A stretch of 64,000 nucleotides of DNA from SIG205 sp045545595 (GTDB lineage Bacteria > Bacillota_I > Bacilli_A > RF39 > UBA660): contig JAZQBG010000010.1 of the NCBI GenBank assembly GCA_045545595.1, forward strand, positions 48,188 to 112,187. Reading direction: 5' to 3'. Both the position numbers and the translations under genes were made by a program. Of the stretch, positions 1 to 8,045 are shown one piece after another. Position 1 is the stretch's first letter. The number at the start of each line of letters is the position of its first letter. Under the pieces are notes generated by a model that saw nothing but the letters and a program-made list of their open reading frames with translations, ran no database searches and was not told where the DNA came from.

Positions 1-1
1 T

Positions 2-1417
2 ATTGATTTCCAAAAAGAAATAATTATTAGAAGAACACAATTTGATTTAGATAAAGCAGAAAAAAGAGTTCATATTTTAGAAGGTTTAAAAATTGCTTTA
101 GATAATATTGATGAAGTTATTAAATTAATCAGGGGTTCTAAATCTGATGAAGAAGCTAAAAATGGACTTATGGAAAAATTTGGTTTATCCGATGCTCAAG
201 CTAATGCAATTCTTGAAATGAAATTAAGAAGATTGACTGGATTAGAAAGAGATAAAATTGAAGAAGAATTAAAAGAATTGTTAGAATTGATTGCAGAGTT
301 AAAATCAATCCTAGCTTCTGAACAAAAAGTATTAGCTATAATCAAAGATGAATTACTAGAAATCAAAGAAAAATATGGTGATGAAAGAAGAACAAGTATT
401 GATATGACAGCTATTGAATATATTGAAGACGAATCACTAATACCTGAAGAAAATATTATTATTGCTTTAACTAAAAACGGTTATATTAAACGTACAACTT
501 CAGATACTTTCAAAGCTCAAAGAAGAGGTGGAGTTGGTATAAAAGGTATGGCAACTAATGAGGAAGACTACGTAGAACATATTATTAATTTATCAACTCA
601 TGACTATTTATTATTCTTTACTAATAAAGGTAAAGTATATAGAATGAAGGGATATGAGGTACCAGAATTTAGCAGACAATCAAAAGGTTTACCAATTGTT
701 AATTTATTATCTATAGATAAAGATGAATACGTTAATACAATGCTAATGGTTGGTGACAAAAACGAAGAAAATAAATATTTGCTATTTGTTACTAAACATG
801 GTGTCGTTAAGAAGACTGAACTTTCTGAATTTGATAATATTAGAAATAACGGTAAGATTGCAATAACATTAAAAGAAAATGATGAACTAATAAGTGTTAA
901 AAAGACATCTGGAGAAAATTACGTTTTAATTGGTTCTAATTTGGGTCGTATGGTAAGATTCAACGAATCTGAAGTTAGAATAATGGGTAGAACTGCTTCT
1001 GGTGTTAGAGGTATTAGTTTAGAAGATGATGGATTCTGTGTAGGCGCTGAAATATCAAACAATGATGATGAAATATTGATTGTAACTGAAAAAGGTTATG
1101 GAAAAAGAACTAATGTCGATGAGTTCAGACAAACTAAGAGAGGTAGCAAAGGTGTTAAATCATTAAATGTTACAGAAAAGAATGGTACAATAGTTTCGTT
1201 CAAAATAGTTAATGGTGATGAAGATTTAATGATAATTACTGATAACGGAATTATTATTAGATTGCCAATTGATCAAGTATCTTTAATGGGTAGAGTTACA
1301 CAAGGTGTTAGATTAATTAATTTAAAAGAAAACCAAAAAGTATCTACTGTAACTAAGATTCAAAAGGAATCTGAAGAAGAAAATAATGATTTAGAAGAAG
1401 TAAAAGAAGAACGATAG
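2..1417 (+). CDS. gyrA: DNA gyrase subunit A (C-terminal part, cut by window edge)
   Basis: This is the 3' portion of gyrA; the reading frame is already open at base 2. GyrA is the DNA-cleaving subunit of gyrase, which introduces negative supercoils with GyrB. The visible part starts near the end of the breakage-reunion domain (RRTQFDL, then HILEGLKIALDNIDEVI, both typical) and continues through the coiled-coil linker into the C-terminal beta-pinwheel. The GyrA-box QRRGGVGIKG is present around base 517-546, which separates GyrA from ParC. The protein ends in an acidic Glu-rich tail. The stop lies in the loop of a terminator hairpin. Identification is firm; the N-terminal half with the active-site Tyr lies outside the window. 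Confidence 0.97.
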   Translation: MDFQKEIIIRRTQFDLDKAEKRVHILEGLKIALDNIDEVIKLIRGSKSDEEAKNGLMEKFGLSDAQANAILEMKLRRLTGLERDKIEEELKELLELIAELKSILASEQKVLAIIKDELLEIKEKYGDERRTSIDMTAIEYIEDESLIPEENIIIALTKNGYIKRTTSDTFKAQRRGGVGIKGMATNEEDYVEHIINLSTHDYLLFFTNKGKVYRMKGYEVPEFSRQSKGLPIVNLLSIDKDEYVNTMLMVGDKNEENKYLLFVTKHGVVKKTELSEFDNIRNNGKIAITLKENDELISVKKTSGENYVLIGSNLGRMVRFNESEVRIMGRTASGVRGISLEDDGFCVGAEISNNDDEILIVTEKGYGKRTNVDEFRQTKRGSKGVKSLNVTEKNGTIVSFKIVNGDEDLMIITDNGIIIRLPIDQVSLMGRVTQGVRLINLKENQKVSTVTKIQKESEEENNDLEEVKEER

Positions 1418-1430
1418 CGTTCTTCTTTTT
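1406..1430 (+). terminator. Rho-independent terminator of gyrA
   Basis: GAAGAACG (1406-1413) and CGTTCTTC (1418-1425) form a perfect 8-bp stem around loop ATAG, followed by five T. The gyrA stop codon TAG sits in the loop and the end of the stem. Confidence 0.9.
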
Positions 1431-1431
1431 A

Positions 1432-1447
1432 TGTTCCACGTGAAACA
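1432..1447. other. parS site 1
   Basis: TGTTCCACGTGAAACA, identical to the Bacillus subtilis parS consensus as I know it. It lies just after the gyrA terminator. Confidence 0.93.
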
Positions 1448-1467
1448 TAAGATAGCATTTAAAACAA

Positions 1468-1483
1468 TGTTCCACGTGGAACA
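1468..1483. other. parS site 2
   Basis: TGTTCCACGTGGAACA, a perfect 16-bp palindrome starting 36 bp after the start of site 1. Confidence 0.92.
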
Positions 1484-1573
1484 TTAATAAAAAAGATTAT
1501 TAATTTGGTTAATATATTTTGTTTGGCACCTCAAAATATAATTATTGTTAATGATTAGTTATACATACACCAA

Positions 1574-1589
1574 TGTTTCACGTGGAACA
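1574..1589. other. parS site 3
   Basis: TGTTTCACGTGGAACA, a parS consensus variant. The flanks CAA and TTG extend the dyad symmetry. Confidence 0.92.
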
Positions 1590-1757
1590 TTGGTAATGAA
1601 GTATTAATAACTTAAATAACATTATTAACAAAATCATTTAATTTCTTATTAATAAATTGATTTTTAAATTTGATATCAAGTCTTAATTAATTAAAATAAT
1701 AATTATTTTAATTTTATATTAAATATATAATTAATTATAGTTAATTTTAAAAAACTA

Positions 1758-1773
1758 TGTTTCACGTGAAACG
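1758..1773. other. parS site 4 (one off consensus)
   Basis: TGTTTCACGTGAAACG; the last base differs from the palindromic consensus. It may bind ParB slightly less well than the others. Confidence 0.87.
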
Positions 1774-1913
1774 TAGGTAGTAATTTCATATTAACGAATA
1801 ATTTAATAATTAATTTTATTTAATTCTTTATTAAATTAAAAAATAAAACAATATTCATATTTAGAAAACAATATAGGTGGATATTTGTTTAAATGATTAC
1901 TGAAAACACGTAA

Positions 1914-1929
1914 TGTTCCACGTGAAACA
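1914..1929. other. parS site 5
   Basis: TGTTCCACGTGAAACA, the same as site 1, flanked by TAA and TTA. Confidence 0.92.
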
Positions 1930-2023
1930 TTACTATTTTGTTTTTTTATAAGATAATAATGATTATTAATAATGAATTATATGTTATGGTATCCACATAC
2001 ACTCATAATTTGTATATTTTTAA

Positions 2024-2039
2024 TGTTTCACGTGAAACA
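2024..2039. other. parS site 6
   Basis: TGTTTCACGTGAAACA, a perfect palindrome located 27 bp after the DnaA-box-like GTATCCACA. Confidence 0.93.
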
Positions 2040-2078
2040 TTGAATGATAAATGACGACAAAATTAAATATATAATCTA

Positions 2079-2094
2079 TGTTTCACGTGAAACA
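2079..2094. other. parS site 7
   Basis: TGTTTCACGTGAAACA; with flanks CTA and TAG the dyad is perfect over 22 bp (2076-2097). It ends 11 bp before the -35 of the SRP RNA promoter, so bound ParB could influence that promoter. Confidence 0.93.
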
Positions 2095-2105
2095 TAGATA
2101 AAATG

Positions 2106-2135
2106 TTGCATCAAAATACTAAGTTGTATTATAAT
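2106..2135 (+). promoter_or_regulatory. Sigma-A type promoter of the SRP RNA
   Basis: TTGCAT (2106-2111), an 18-bp spacer and TATAAT (2130-2135). The -10 box ends six bases before the predicted RNA 5' end at 2142. Confidence 0.85.
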
Positions 2136-2141
2136 ATTCAT

Positions 2142-2212
2142 GCACAACAAATATGTTGGAAACAGGTCAGGATTGGAAGATAGCAGCCTTAACAACCTCT
2201 ATTTGTGTGTGC
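2142..2212 (+). ncRNA. ffs: Signal recognition particle RNA, small 4.5S-like type
   Basis: The conserved helix-8 core is visible: GGTCAGG at 2165-2171, then GGAAG and AGCAGCC up to about 2188, the binding surface for Ffh. The ends pair: GCACAACAAATA at 2142-2153 with TATTTGTGTGTGC at 2200-2212, leaving a small bulge, and a run of seven T (2213-2219) ends the transcript. At about 71 nt this is the short bacterial form without an Alu domain, shorter than the B. subtilis scRNA. The place between gyrA and dnaX, next to tadA, matches B. subtilis. The RNA guides membrane-protein translation to SecY (encoded at 58.6 kb). Confidence 0.93.
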
Positions 2213-2234
2213 TTTTTTTATGGAGTTGATAATT

Positions 2235-2678
2235 ATGAATGAAAAAGAATATAAAAAAATCCAAAAATTATGTAATAAAGCTATAAAAATAGATTGTGTT
2301 CCTGTTGGCGCAATAGTAGTGCTAAATGGAAAAATAATAGGTAGAGGATATAATAAAAAAGAAAAAACGAATAATCCGTTGGATCATGCAGAAATAATCG
2401 CAATTAGAAATGCAACAAAAAAACTTAAAAGTTGGAATTTAAGTAAATGTAAATTGATTGTTAGTATGATTCCGTGTGAAATGTGCAAAAAAGTAATATT
2501 TGAAGCTAGAATTAAACAGATATTCTATATTGTAGATAACCAAAATGAAAAAACTAAGTCATTAAAAGACAAAAAAATAACAAATTTCCAAAAGATTAAC
2601 GAACGCATGTACGAAGAAGAAAATATTCATATGTTAAAAGATTTTTTTTCTAAAAAAAGAGTAAAAGGTATTCGATAA
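2235..2678 (+). CDS. tadA: tRNA-specific adenosine deaminase
   Basis: This is a 147-residue zinc deaminase of the cytidine-deaminase fold. TadA converts A34 to inosine in the anticodon of tRNA-Arg(ACG). The motifs are HAE (zinc-binding His and catalytic Glu) and PCEMC (two zinc Cys), with the family sequence VPVGAIVV near the N-terminus. The start is ATG 2235, preceded by GGAG at 2222-2225; earlier in-frame GTG (2205) and ATG (2220) codons fall in the SRP RNA tail or in the Shine-Dalgarno sequence. The position beside ffs and dnaX is that of tadA in Bacillus. The sequence is somewhat divergent (MIPCEMC rather than EPCPMC), so another deaminase specificity cannot be fully excluded. Confidence 0.85.
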   Translation: MNEKEYKKIQKLCNKAIKIDCVPVGAIVVLNGKIIGRGYNKKEKTNNPLDHAEIIAIRNATKKLKSWNLSKCKLIVSMIPCEMCKKVIFEARIKQIFYIVDNQNEKTKSLKDKKITNFQKINERMYEEENIHMLKDFFSKKRVKGIR

Positions 2679-2699
2679 ATTTTGGGTTCGTGTTATAAT
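2671..2699 (+). promoter_or_regulatory. Extended -10 promoter of dnaX
   Basis: TATAAT at 2694-2699 preceded by TG at 2691-2692 (TGtTATAAT). The -35 region 17 bp upstream is weak (TTCGAT, 2671-2676, at the tadA 3' end). Confidence 0.65.
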
Positions 2700-2729
2700 T
2701 GAAATATACAACAAGATTGGGGTGTTATT

Positions 2730-4469
2730 ATGTATCAAGCTTTATATAGAAAATATAGACCAAGTAATTTTGATGAGGTAATTGGACAAGATGTAATAAA
2801 GAAAACAATTGTAAATGAAATAAATAATAATAAGGTATCACATGCTTATTTATTTTGTGGACCAAGGGGTACAGGTAAAACAAGTATTGCAAAACTTATC
2901 GCAAAACTTATAAATTGTGAAAATCAAAATAATGGTATTCCTTGTGAACAATGTCAAAGTTGCTTATCTCATAAAAATAATGTTGATATTATTGAAATAG
3001 ACGCAGCCTCAAATAACGGAGTAGATGAAATAAGAGAACTTAGAAATAAAGTGAATTTGCTACCAGCAAACTCTAAGTATAAAATATATATAATCGATGA
3101 AGTTCATATGTTATCAATAGGTGCATTCAACGCATTATTAAAAACACTTGAAGAACCACCTGCACATGTTGTTTTTATTTTGGCTACAACAGAAATAAAT
3201 AAGATACCAATAACAATAGTATCCAGATGTCAAAGATTTGATTTTAATAAAATTTCAATTAAAAAAATATTTGAAAGATTAAAGAAAATATCAGAAAAAG
3301 AAAATATAAAAATTACTGATGAAGCATTAGAGGAAATAAGTAGTTTAACTGATGGTGGACTAAGAGATGCAATAGGATTGTTGGATAAAGCTATTGCTTA
3401 TACTAATGATGAAATAACTGCTGAAATCATACATGAAATAAATTATAGTGTTACTAAAAGTGATATAAAGAAAGTAGTAACTTGTGTTTATGAAAATAAT
3501 ATAAAAGAATATATTGAGCTGATAGACTCACTAGATGACAAAGGAAAAGATTTAAATAAATTAGTCGATGAAATGATGTTGTATCTAAGAAATATACTTA
3601 TTGATGAAGATAATAGCTTAGAAATTGATAAGAAAATTGTTTTAGAATATATAAATCAATTAAATGAAGTATCTTCCAAAATGAAAAATACAAATTATCC
3701 AAAGATAATTTTAGAAACTTTTATAATAAGTGTTAATAAAGATTCAAATTCAATAATAAAGAAAGAGTTACTAGTAAAACCGATGGATGAAGATAATATA
3801 AAATCGACTGTTGAAGAAAAAACTGAAACTGAAAATACTTTAGTACAAGAAGAATCAAAAATTAATGAGAATAATTATCAAGAAGAAGTGTCAAATGTTT
3901 TTGTTGAAAATGCTGAAATTAATAATCAAAATAAAAATATCGTTAATGATAATGTTTCTCAATATAATTCTCCTGCTATTGAAATAGAAGTGATAGAAGA
4001 TATTGATAAATTAAAAAAAGTAAGAGCAAATAATTGCCTTTGCAATGCTGATAAAAATTTATTAAATAATCTTAAAAATGAATGGAGAAAAATTTCAGAA
4101 TATTCTGTTAATCAGGTTTATGGTGTAGCAGCAGGTATGCTTTTAGATAGTACACTTACTGTTGCATCAGACAAAGAATTATTAGTTGTATTTCCTTATG
4201 AATCAATGGCAGATAGAGCTAATAGTTTAATACCAAGAATAGAAGAAATATTAAAGATGACTTTTAATGTTGAATATAAGTTTATTGCATTAGATGAATC
4301 AGAATGGAATAAATTTAAATCAGCCTATATTAAAAGTATCAAGAATAATAAAAAATATAGTTATATCGAAGAAAATGCAGATTATGATAAATTATTCAAT
4401 AAAAAAGATGATATAATAGTAGACCAAGCACTAGAATTCTTTGGAAATAGTGTGGTTCAAGTAATATAG
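2730..4469 (+). CDS. dnaX: DNA polymerase III subunits gamma/tau
   Basis: DnaX is the ATPase motor of the clamp loader, placing the beta clamp on primed DNA. The 579-residue protein starts MYQALYRKYRPSNFDEVIGQ, the classic DnaX N-terminus. It has a Walker A GPRGTGKT near residue 45, a zinc module CENQNNGIPCEQCQSC, the Walker B box IDEVHML and the sensor motif SRCQRF. Domain III follows, then a Glu/Asn-rich linker from about residue 350 to 425 and a C-terminal tau domain. No obvious slippery run for making a short gamma form was noticed. It heads the dnaX-ebfC-recR-bofA run, as in Bacillus. The start ATG follows GGGGTG. Confidence 0.97.
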   Translation: MYQALYRKYRPSNFDEVIGQDVIKKTIVNEINNNKVSHAYLFCGPRGTGKTSIAKLIAKLINCENQNNGIPCEQCQSCLSHKNNVDIIEIDAASNNGVDEIRELRNKVNLLPANSKYKIYIIDEVHMLSIGAFNALLKTLEEPPAHVVFILATTEINKIPITIVSRCQRFDFNKISIKKIFERLKKISEKENIKITDEALEEISSLTDGGLRDAIGLLDKAIAYTNDEITAEIIHEINYSVTKSDIKKVVTCVYENNIKEYIELIDSLDDKGKDLNKLVDEMMLYLRNILIDEDNSLEIDKKIVLEYINQLNEVSSKMKNTNYPKIILETFIISVNKDSNSIIKKELLVKPMDEDNIKSTVEEKTETENTLVQEESKINENNYQEEVSNVFVENAEINNQNKNIVNDNVSQYNSPAIEIEVIEDIDKLKKVRANNCLCNADKNLLNNLKNEWRKISEYSVNQVYGVAAGMLLDSTLTVASDKELLVVFPYESMADRANSLIPRIEEILKMTFNVEYKFIALDESEWNKFKSAYIKSIKNNKKYSYIEENADYDKLFNKKDDIIVDQALEFFGNSVVQVI

Positions 4470-4482
4470 AGGAGAGATAATA

Positions 4483-4782
4483 ATGAATATACAAGCATTA
4501 ATGAAACAAGCACAAAAAATGCAAAACGATGTATTAAAATCAAAAGAAGAAATAAATAAGAAAATATTTGAAGAAAAGTATTCTTCTGTAACAGTTCAAG
4601 TAAATGGCGCAAAAGAAATCCAAAAGATTGAAATTGATAAAGATATCGAATTAGAAAAAGACGATATTGAAATGTTAGAAGATACAATTATGATAGCGAT
4701 TAATAACGCTTTTAAAAAAGTTGATGCTGAAACAGAAAAAACGTTAGGAAAATATGGTCAAGGTTTAACAGGATTAATGTAA
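4483..4782 (+). CDS. ebfC: YbaB/EbfC family nucleoid-associated protein
   Basis: This 99-residue protein has the N-terminal MNIQALMKQAQKMQ and the central VTVQVNGAKEIQKIEID pattern typical of the YbaB/EbfC family. Family members are homodimers with a tweezer-like shape that bind DNA and are encoded between dnaX and recR across bacteria, exactly as here. It starts 13 bp after the dnaX stop with a strong GAGGAGA ribosome site, so it is probably co-transcribed. The precise cellular role of the family is not settled. Confidence 0.95.
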   Translation: MNIQALMKQAQKMQNDVLKSKEEINKKIFEEKYSSVTVQVNGAKEIQKIEIDKDIELEKDDIEMLEDTIMIAINNAFKKVDAETEKTLGKYGQGLTGLM

Positions 4783-4802
4783 TTAGCAAAGAGTGATGTT
4801 GT

Positions 4803-5426
4803 ATGGGATGCCCAGAAAGTATATTAAATTTAATTGAAAGTTTTAAGAAATTGCCAGGAATAGGTGAAAAAAGTGCAGAAAGATTAGCATTTTCAATAAT
4901 TGATTTTGAAAAAGAAGATGTTGAAACTTTTTCAGAATCTCTTTTGGCAGTTAAAAATAATATAAAAACTTGTACTAGGTGTAATCATATTACAGAAAAT
5001 GAAGTGTGTGATTTATGTTTAGATAACACTAGAGATAAAAAAACATTATGTGTAGTAGAAGATGCTAAGAGTGTAATAATGTTTGAAAAATTATCAGTTT
5101 ATAATGGATTATATTTTGTTTTAGATGGTTTAATTTCACCACTAGATAAAATAGGTCCTGAGGACATCAATTTAGATAAATTGTTAGAAAGAATAAAAAA
5201 TGAAAATATCAATGAAGTAATCTTAGCTATTAAACCTACAATAGAAGGAGAAACTACATCGTTATATATTTTGAAATTACTAGAAGAAATGAATGCTACT
5301 TCTGAAGGAGAAAGTAAAGTAGAAGTGTCTAGAATTGCACATGGTATTCCACTAGGAGTAGATATGGAATATATTGATTCATTAACTCTAGAATTAGCGC
5401 TTCAAGATAGAAAAAAAATATCATAA
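4803..5426 (+). CDS. recR: Recombination mediator RecR
   Basis: RecR works with RecO (and RecF) to load RecA on gapped single-stranded DNA. The 207-residue length is normal. Visible parts are the helix-hairpin-helix LPGIGEKSAERLAF at residues 17-30, the zinc finger CTRCNHITENEVCDLC near residue 58, the Toprim domain CVVEDAKSVIMFE, and the C-terminal RIAHGIPLGVDMEYIDSLTL signature. It lies 20 bp after ebfC in the conserved dnaX-ebfC-recR order. Confidence 0.97.
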   Translation: MGCPESILNLIESFKKLPGIGEKSAERLAFSIIDFEKEDVETFSESLLAVKNNIKTCTRCNHITENEVCDLCLDNTRDKKTLCVVEDAKSVIMFEKLSVYNGLYFVLDGLISPLDKIGPEDINLDKLLERIKNENINEVILAIKPTIEGETTSLYILKLLEEMNATSEGESKVEVSRIAHGIPLGVDMEYIDSLTLELALQDRKKIS

Positions 5427-5469
5427 ATATAAATTGTCCATCATAATAATTACTAAGAGGTGGACAAAG

Positions 5470-5658
5470 ATGCTCAAAAAAGTTTTTAGTATATTCAAAA
5501 AAGTAATATTAGCGGCTTTTATTTTATATGGATTCAATTTACTTATGTCTCCATTATCAGTAATAGTACCAATAAATCTAATCACTGTATCAACTGTTAC
5601 AGCATTAGGTTTTCCTGGACTATTAGGTTTAATCATAATAATGTTAGTCGCTCTTTAA
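5470..5658 (+). CDS. bofA: BofA-family pro-sigma-K processing inhibitor
   Basis: This is a 62-residue membrane protein. The C-terminal half VPINLITVSTVTALGFPGLL matches the BofA hallmark (VPIN, then GxPG). In Bacillus, BofA sits in the forespore outer membrane and, with SpoIVFA, holds the SpoIVFB protease inactive until late engulfment. The ATG at 5470 has AGAGGTGG at 5456-5463 as ribosome site; an earlier in-frame ATG (5434) lacks one. The protein is shorter than B. subtilis BofA (about 87 residues), having two predicted helices with little N-terminal extension. The position directly after recR is the same as in Bacillus, which supports the call. Whether sigma-K control exists here cannot be judged from this window. 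Confidence 0.82.
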   Translation: MLKKVFSIFKKVILAAFILYGFNLLMSPLSVIVPINLITVSTVTALGFPGLLGLIIIMLVAL

Positions 5659-5674
5659 TTTAGGGGATGAAGTA

Positions 5675-6559
5675 ATGACAAATAAAAGTAATAATATTGG
5701 AATTGCGAATACAATTTTAAAAAATTCAATTGAAAATAATAAACTATCTCATGCTTATTTATTTGAATTACAAGAAAATAATGATGAGATTGTTTTTTCT
5801 TTTCTAAAAAATATAAATTGTCCAAGTAATTATTCGGAAAATTGTAATCTTTGTTCTATTTGTAATAGAATTAATAATAACAATTATCCAGCTATTAAAA
5901 TTATCAAACCAGATGGAATGTGGATAAAAAAAGAACAATTATTAGAATTACAAAAAGACTTTAGTAAAACTTCAATAGAATCAGATAAGATGATTTATGT
6001 TATATATGAAGCAGAAAAAATGAATAGTGCTTCAGCTAATACAATTTTAAAATTTTTAGAAGAACCTTCACCAGGAATAATCGCAATTCTTCTAACAAAT
6101 AATGTTCATGAAGTAATTGATACTATTGTGTCTAGATGTCAAATAATAAATTGTAAATCAACAGTGTATGATATTGATAATTTATTTGACGAAGAAAAAA
6201 TAAATTCTGTTGTGGACTTTATAAGTGAACTAGAAAAAAATAATGATGATATTATTGCTAAAATTCATGTTTTATGGAATAATATACTAAGTGAAAGAGA
6301 AGATATTAAAATTACTTTTGAAATAATGTTTTTACTTTATTTTAATGCTATGCAGAGTAAGTTAGGTATTAATAATATAAGTGATAAATATATTAAAAAT
6401 ATTATAGATAATAATTCATTGTATTCTATAAAAGAAAAAATAACTTTAATATCTGATATACGTGAGAACTTGAAGTTTAATGTCAATGTTGATATGTTAA
6501 TGGACAAGTTTGTCATAAAGTTTAATGGAGTTGATAGTGATGGATATAGCAGTAATTAA
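5675..6559 (+). CDS. holB: DNA polymerase III delta' subunit
   Basis: HolB is the non-motor AAA+ subunit of the clamp loader. The 294-residue protein starts with the family pattern IANTILKNSIENNKLSHAYLFE, has a zinc module CNLCSICN, lacks a proper Walker A loop as expected for delta', and retains the SRC motif (VSRCQII near residue 155) that supplies the arginine finger. It is shorter than the B. subtilis protein of about 329 residues, mainly at the C-terminus. It overlaps ricT by 20 bp, so the pair is probably translationally coupled; the order holB-ricT-trmN-rsmI is conserved in Firmicutes. Confidence 0.93.
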   Translation: MTNKSNNIGIANTILKNSIENNKLSHAYLFELQENNDEIVFSFLKNINCPSNYSENCNLCSICNRINNNNYPAIKIIKPDGMWIKKEQLLELQKDFSKTSIESDKMIYVIYEAEKMNSASANTILKFLEEPSPGIIAILLTNNVHEVIDTIVSRCQIINCKSTVYDIDNLFDEEKINSVVDFISELEKNNDDIIAKIHVLWNNILSEREDIKITFEIMFLLYFNAMQSKLGINNISDKYIKNIIDNNSLYSIKEKITLISDIRENLKFNVNVDMLMDKFVIKFNGVDSDGYSSN

Positions 6560-7334
6560 ATTAACTAATAAAGGTAAATTAATATTTGCTAGTTATGAAG
6601 ATATAGAATTAGAAGTGGGTAAATATGTTGTTTTTGATATGGATAAAACATTAAATATTGGTAAAATAATTCAATTGGATAAAAACAGTAAAAAAAATAT
6701 TGATGCAAAAATAGTAAGAATAGCATCAAAAAAAGATATAGATAATAATTTTAAAAATATAGAAGAAGCAAATAAAGCTCTAGCTAAATGTGAAAAGCTA
6801 ATTAAAAAATATAATCTTGATATGAGATTAATTGATGCTACATATACACTTGATAAAAAACAATTGGTTTTCCAATTTACATCTGATAATAGAGTTGACT
6901 TTAGAGAACTTGCTAAAGAACTTGCTAGTATCTATAAGACTAGAATTGAACTACGCCAAATAGGTGTACGTGATAAAGCAAAATGTATAGGTGGTATTGG
7001 TGTTTGTGGTAAAGAACTATGTTGTTCACAATACTTACATGAAATGGATACAGTATCTATTAATATGGCTAAAAATCAAAAACTAGCACTTACACCTAGT
7101 AAAATAAATGGGTCATGTGGTAGATTACTTTGTTGTTTAAAATATGAGGATAAACAATATTGTACACTAAAAAAAGGTCTTCCTGAAGTAGGTGAAGAAG
7201 TAGAAACGGAATTTGGAAAAGGTACTGTTGAAGCAGTAGACATATGTAATAGAACATATAAAGTTAGTGTACCTTCACATGGTACTGTTGAAATAAAGAA
7301 AGAATTGGATACTAAAAATGAAAGTAACTCATAG
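6540..7334 (+). CDS. ricT: PSP1-domain protein RicT (YaaT)
   Basis: RicT belongs to the RicA-RicF-RicT (YmcA-YlbF-YaaT) complex, which in Bacillus carries iron-sulfur clusters, helps RNase Y cleave mRNAs and affects sporulation and competence. The PSP1 C-terminal domain is recognised by FRELAKELAS, the Cys-rich CIGGIGVCGKELCC and GSCGRLLCCLKYE. The ATG at 6540 follows GGAG at 6527-6530, giving 264 residues; an upstream ATG at 6525 overlaps that site. It lies inside the 3' end of holB. YabA, which normally follows in Bacillus, is absent; trmN overlaps directly instead. Confidence 0.92.
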   Translation: MDIAVIKLTNKGKLIFASYEDIELEVGKYVVFDMDKTLNIGKIIQLDKNSKKNIDAKIVRIASKKDIDNNFKNIEEANKALAKCEKLIKKYNLDMRLIDATYTLDKKQLVFQFTSDNRVDFRELAKELASIYKTRIELRQIGVRDKAKCIGGIGVCGKELCCSQYLHEMDTVSINMAKNQKLALTPSKINGSCGRLLCCLKYEDKQYCTLKKGLPEVGEEVETEFGKGTVEAVDICNRTYKVSVPSHGTVEIKKELDTKNESNS

Positions 7335-8037
7335 TTTGTTAGAATATGATAATTTACAAATAGTTCAAGACACTGATTATTTTAATTTTTCATTAGATTC
7401 GGTACTACTACCTAATTTTGTAACACTAAATAAAAATATAAGTAATATATTAGATTTATGTACAGGCAACGCACCAATTCCTATGATATTAACAACTAAG
7501 ACTGATGCTAAAATATACGGTGTAGAGTTACAAAAAGAAATATATGAATTAGCTTCTGAATCTGTTGAATTAAATAAACTAAATAATAAAATTGAACTAA
7601 TAAATAAAAATATTAATGATATTCTAGATGACTTTGAAACAGAAACGTTTGATGTAATAACATGTAATCCACCATATTTTGAAAATCATGAACTAAATAG
7701 AAAAAATGATAATGAAATAAAATCTATTGCGCGTCATGAAATATATATGCAATTAGAAGATATATTTAGAATATCCAAAAAATTATTAAAAAATAATGGA
7801 GTAGTTGCGATTGTACATAGACCAGATAGATTAGTTGAAATTATTGAAACAATGAAAAAATACAATATAGAACCTAAAAGATTACAATTTATATATCCAA
7901 ATGAGAACAAAGAATCAAATATGATTTTAATTGAAGGCAAAAAGAATGGTAATAAAGGTTTAAAAATATTAAAACCTTTATTTGTTCATAAAGACAATGG
8001 AGATTACAGAAAAGAAATATTAGATATGTTTAAGTAG
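7318..8037 (+). CDS. trmN: tRNA1(Val) A37 N6-methyltransferase-like protein
   Basis: This 239-residue Rossmann-fold SAM-dependent methyltransferase is of the YabB/TrmN6 family. Motif I reads ILDLCTGNAPIPM and the catalytic N6-adenine motif is NPPYF (about residue 117), followed by ENHELNRKN and the conserved ARHE. Family members methylate N6 of A37 in tRNA-Val in E. coli; the exact tRNA target here is inferred. It overlaps ricT by 17 bp and precedes rsmI, as in B. subtilis. Confidence 0.87.
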   Translation: MKVTHSLLEYDNLQIVQDTDYFNFSLDSVLLPNFVTLNKNISNILDLCTGNAPIPMILTTKTDAKIYGVELQKEIYELASESVELNKLNNKIELINKNINDILDDFETETFDVITCNPPYFENHELNRKNDNEIKSIARHEIYMQLEDIFRISKKLLKNNGVVAIVHRPDRLVEIIETMKKYNIEPKRLQFIYPNENKESNMILIEGKKNGNKGLKILKPLFVHKDNGDYRKEILDMFK

Positions 8038-8045
8038 GTGATAAC

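Larger units (their letters stand above)
1418..2141. other. Gene-free AT-rich region holding a cluster of seven parS sites
   Basis: No credible coding region was found between gyrA and the SRP RNA. The sequence is extremely AT rich, with blocks made almost only of A and T at about 1615-1755 and 1795-1850. Seven near-identical 16-bp palindromes matching the ParB-binding parS consensus are spread over 663 bp, starting at 1432, 1468, 1574, 1758, 1914, 2024 and 2079. One near-match to a DnaA box (GTATCCACA, 1989-1997) is also present. I infer that this is the main chromosomal centromere, loaded by the ParB encoded at 26.7 kb. It could also contribute to the origin, but a canonical DnaA-box cluster is not visible. 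Confidence 0.9.

Noticed and set aside
1432..2094. Possible CRISPR array in the repeated region before the SRP RNA
   Set aside because: The repeats are 16-bp palindromes with irregular spacing of 36-184 bp and match parS; no cas genes are near.
2205..2234. Longer N-terminus for tadA from a GTG at 2205
   Set aside because: It would start inside the SRP RNA; ATG 2235 has a proper ribosome site.
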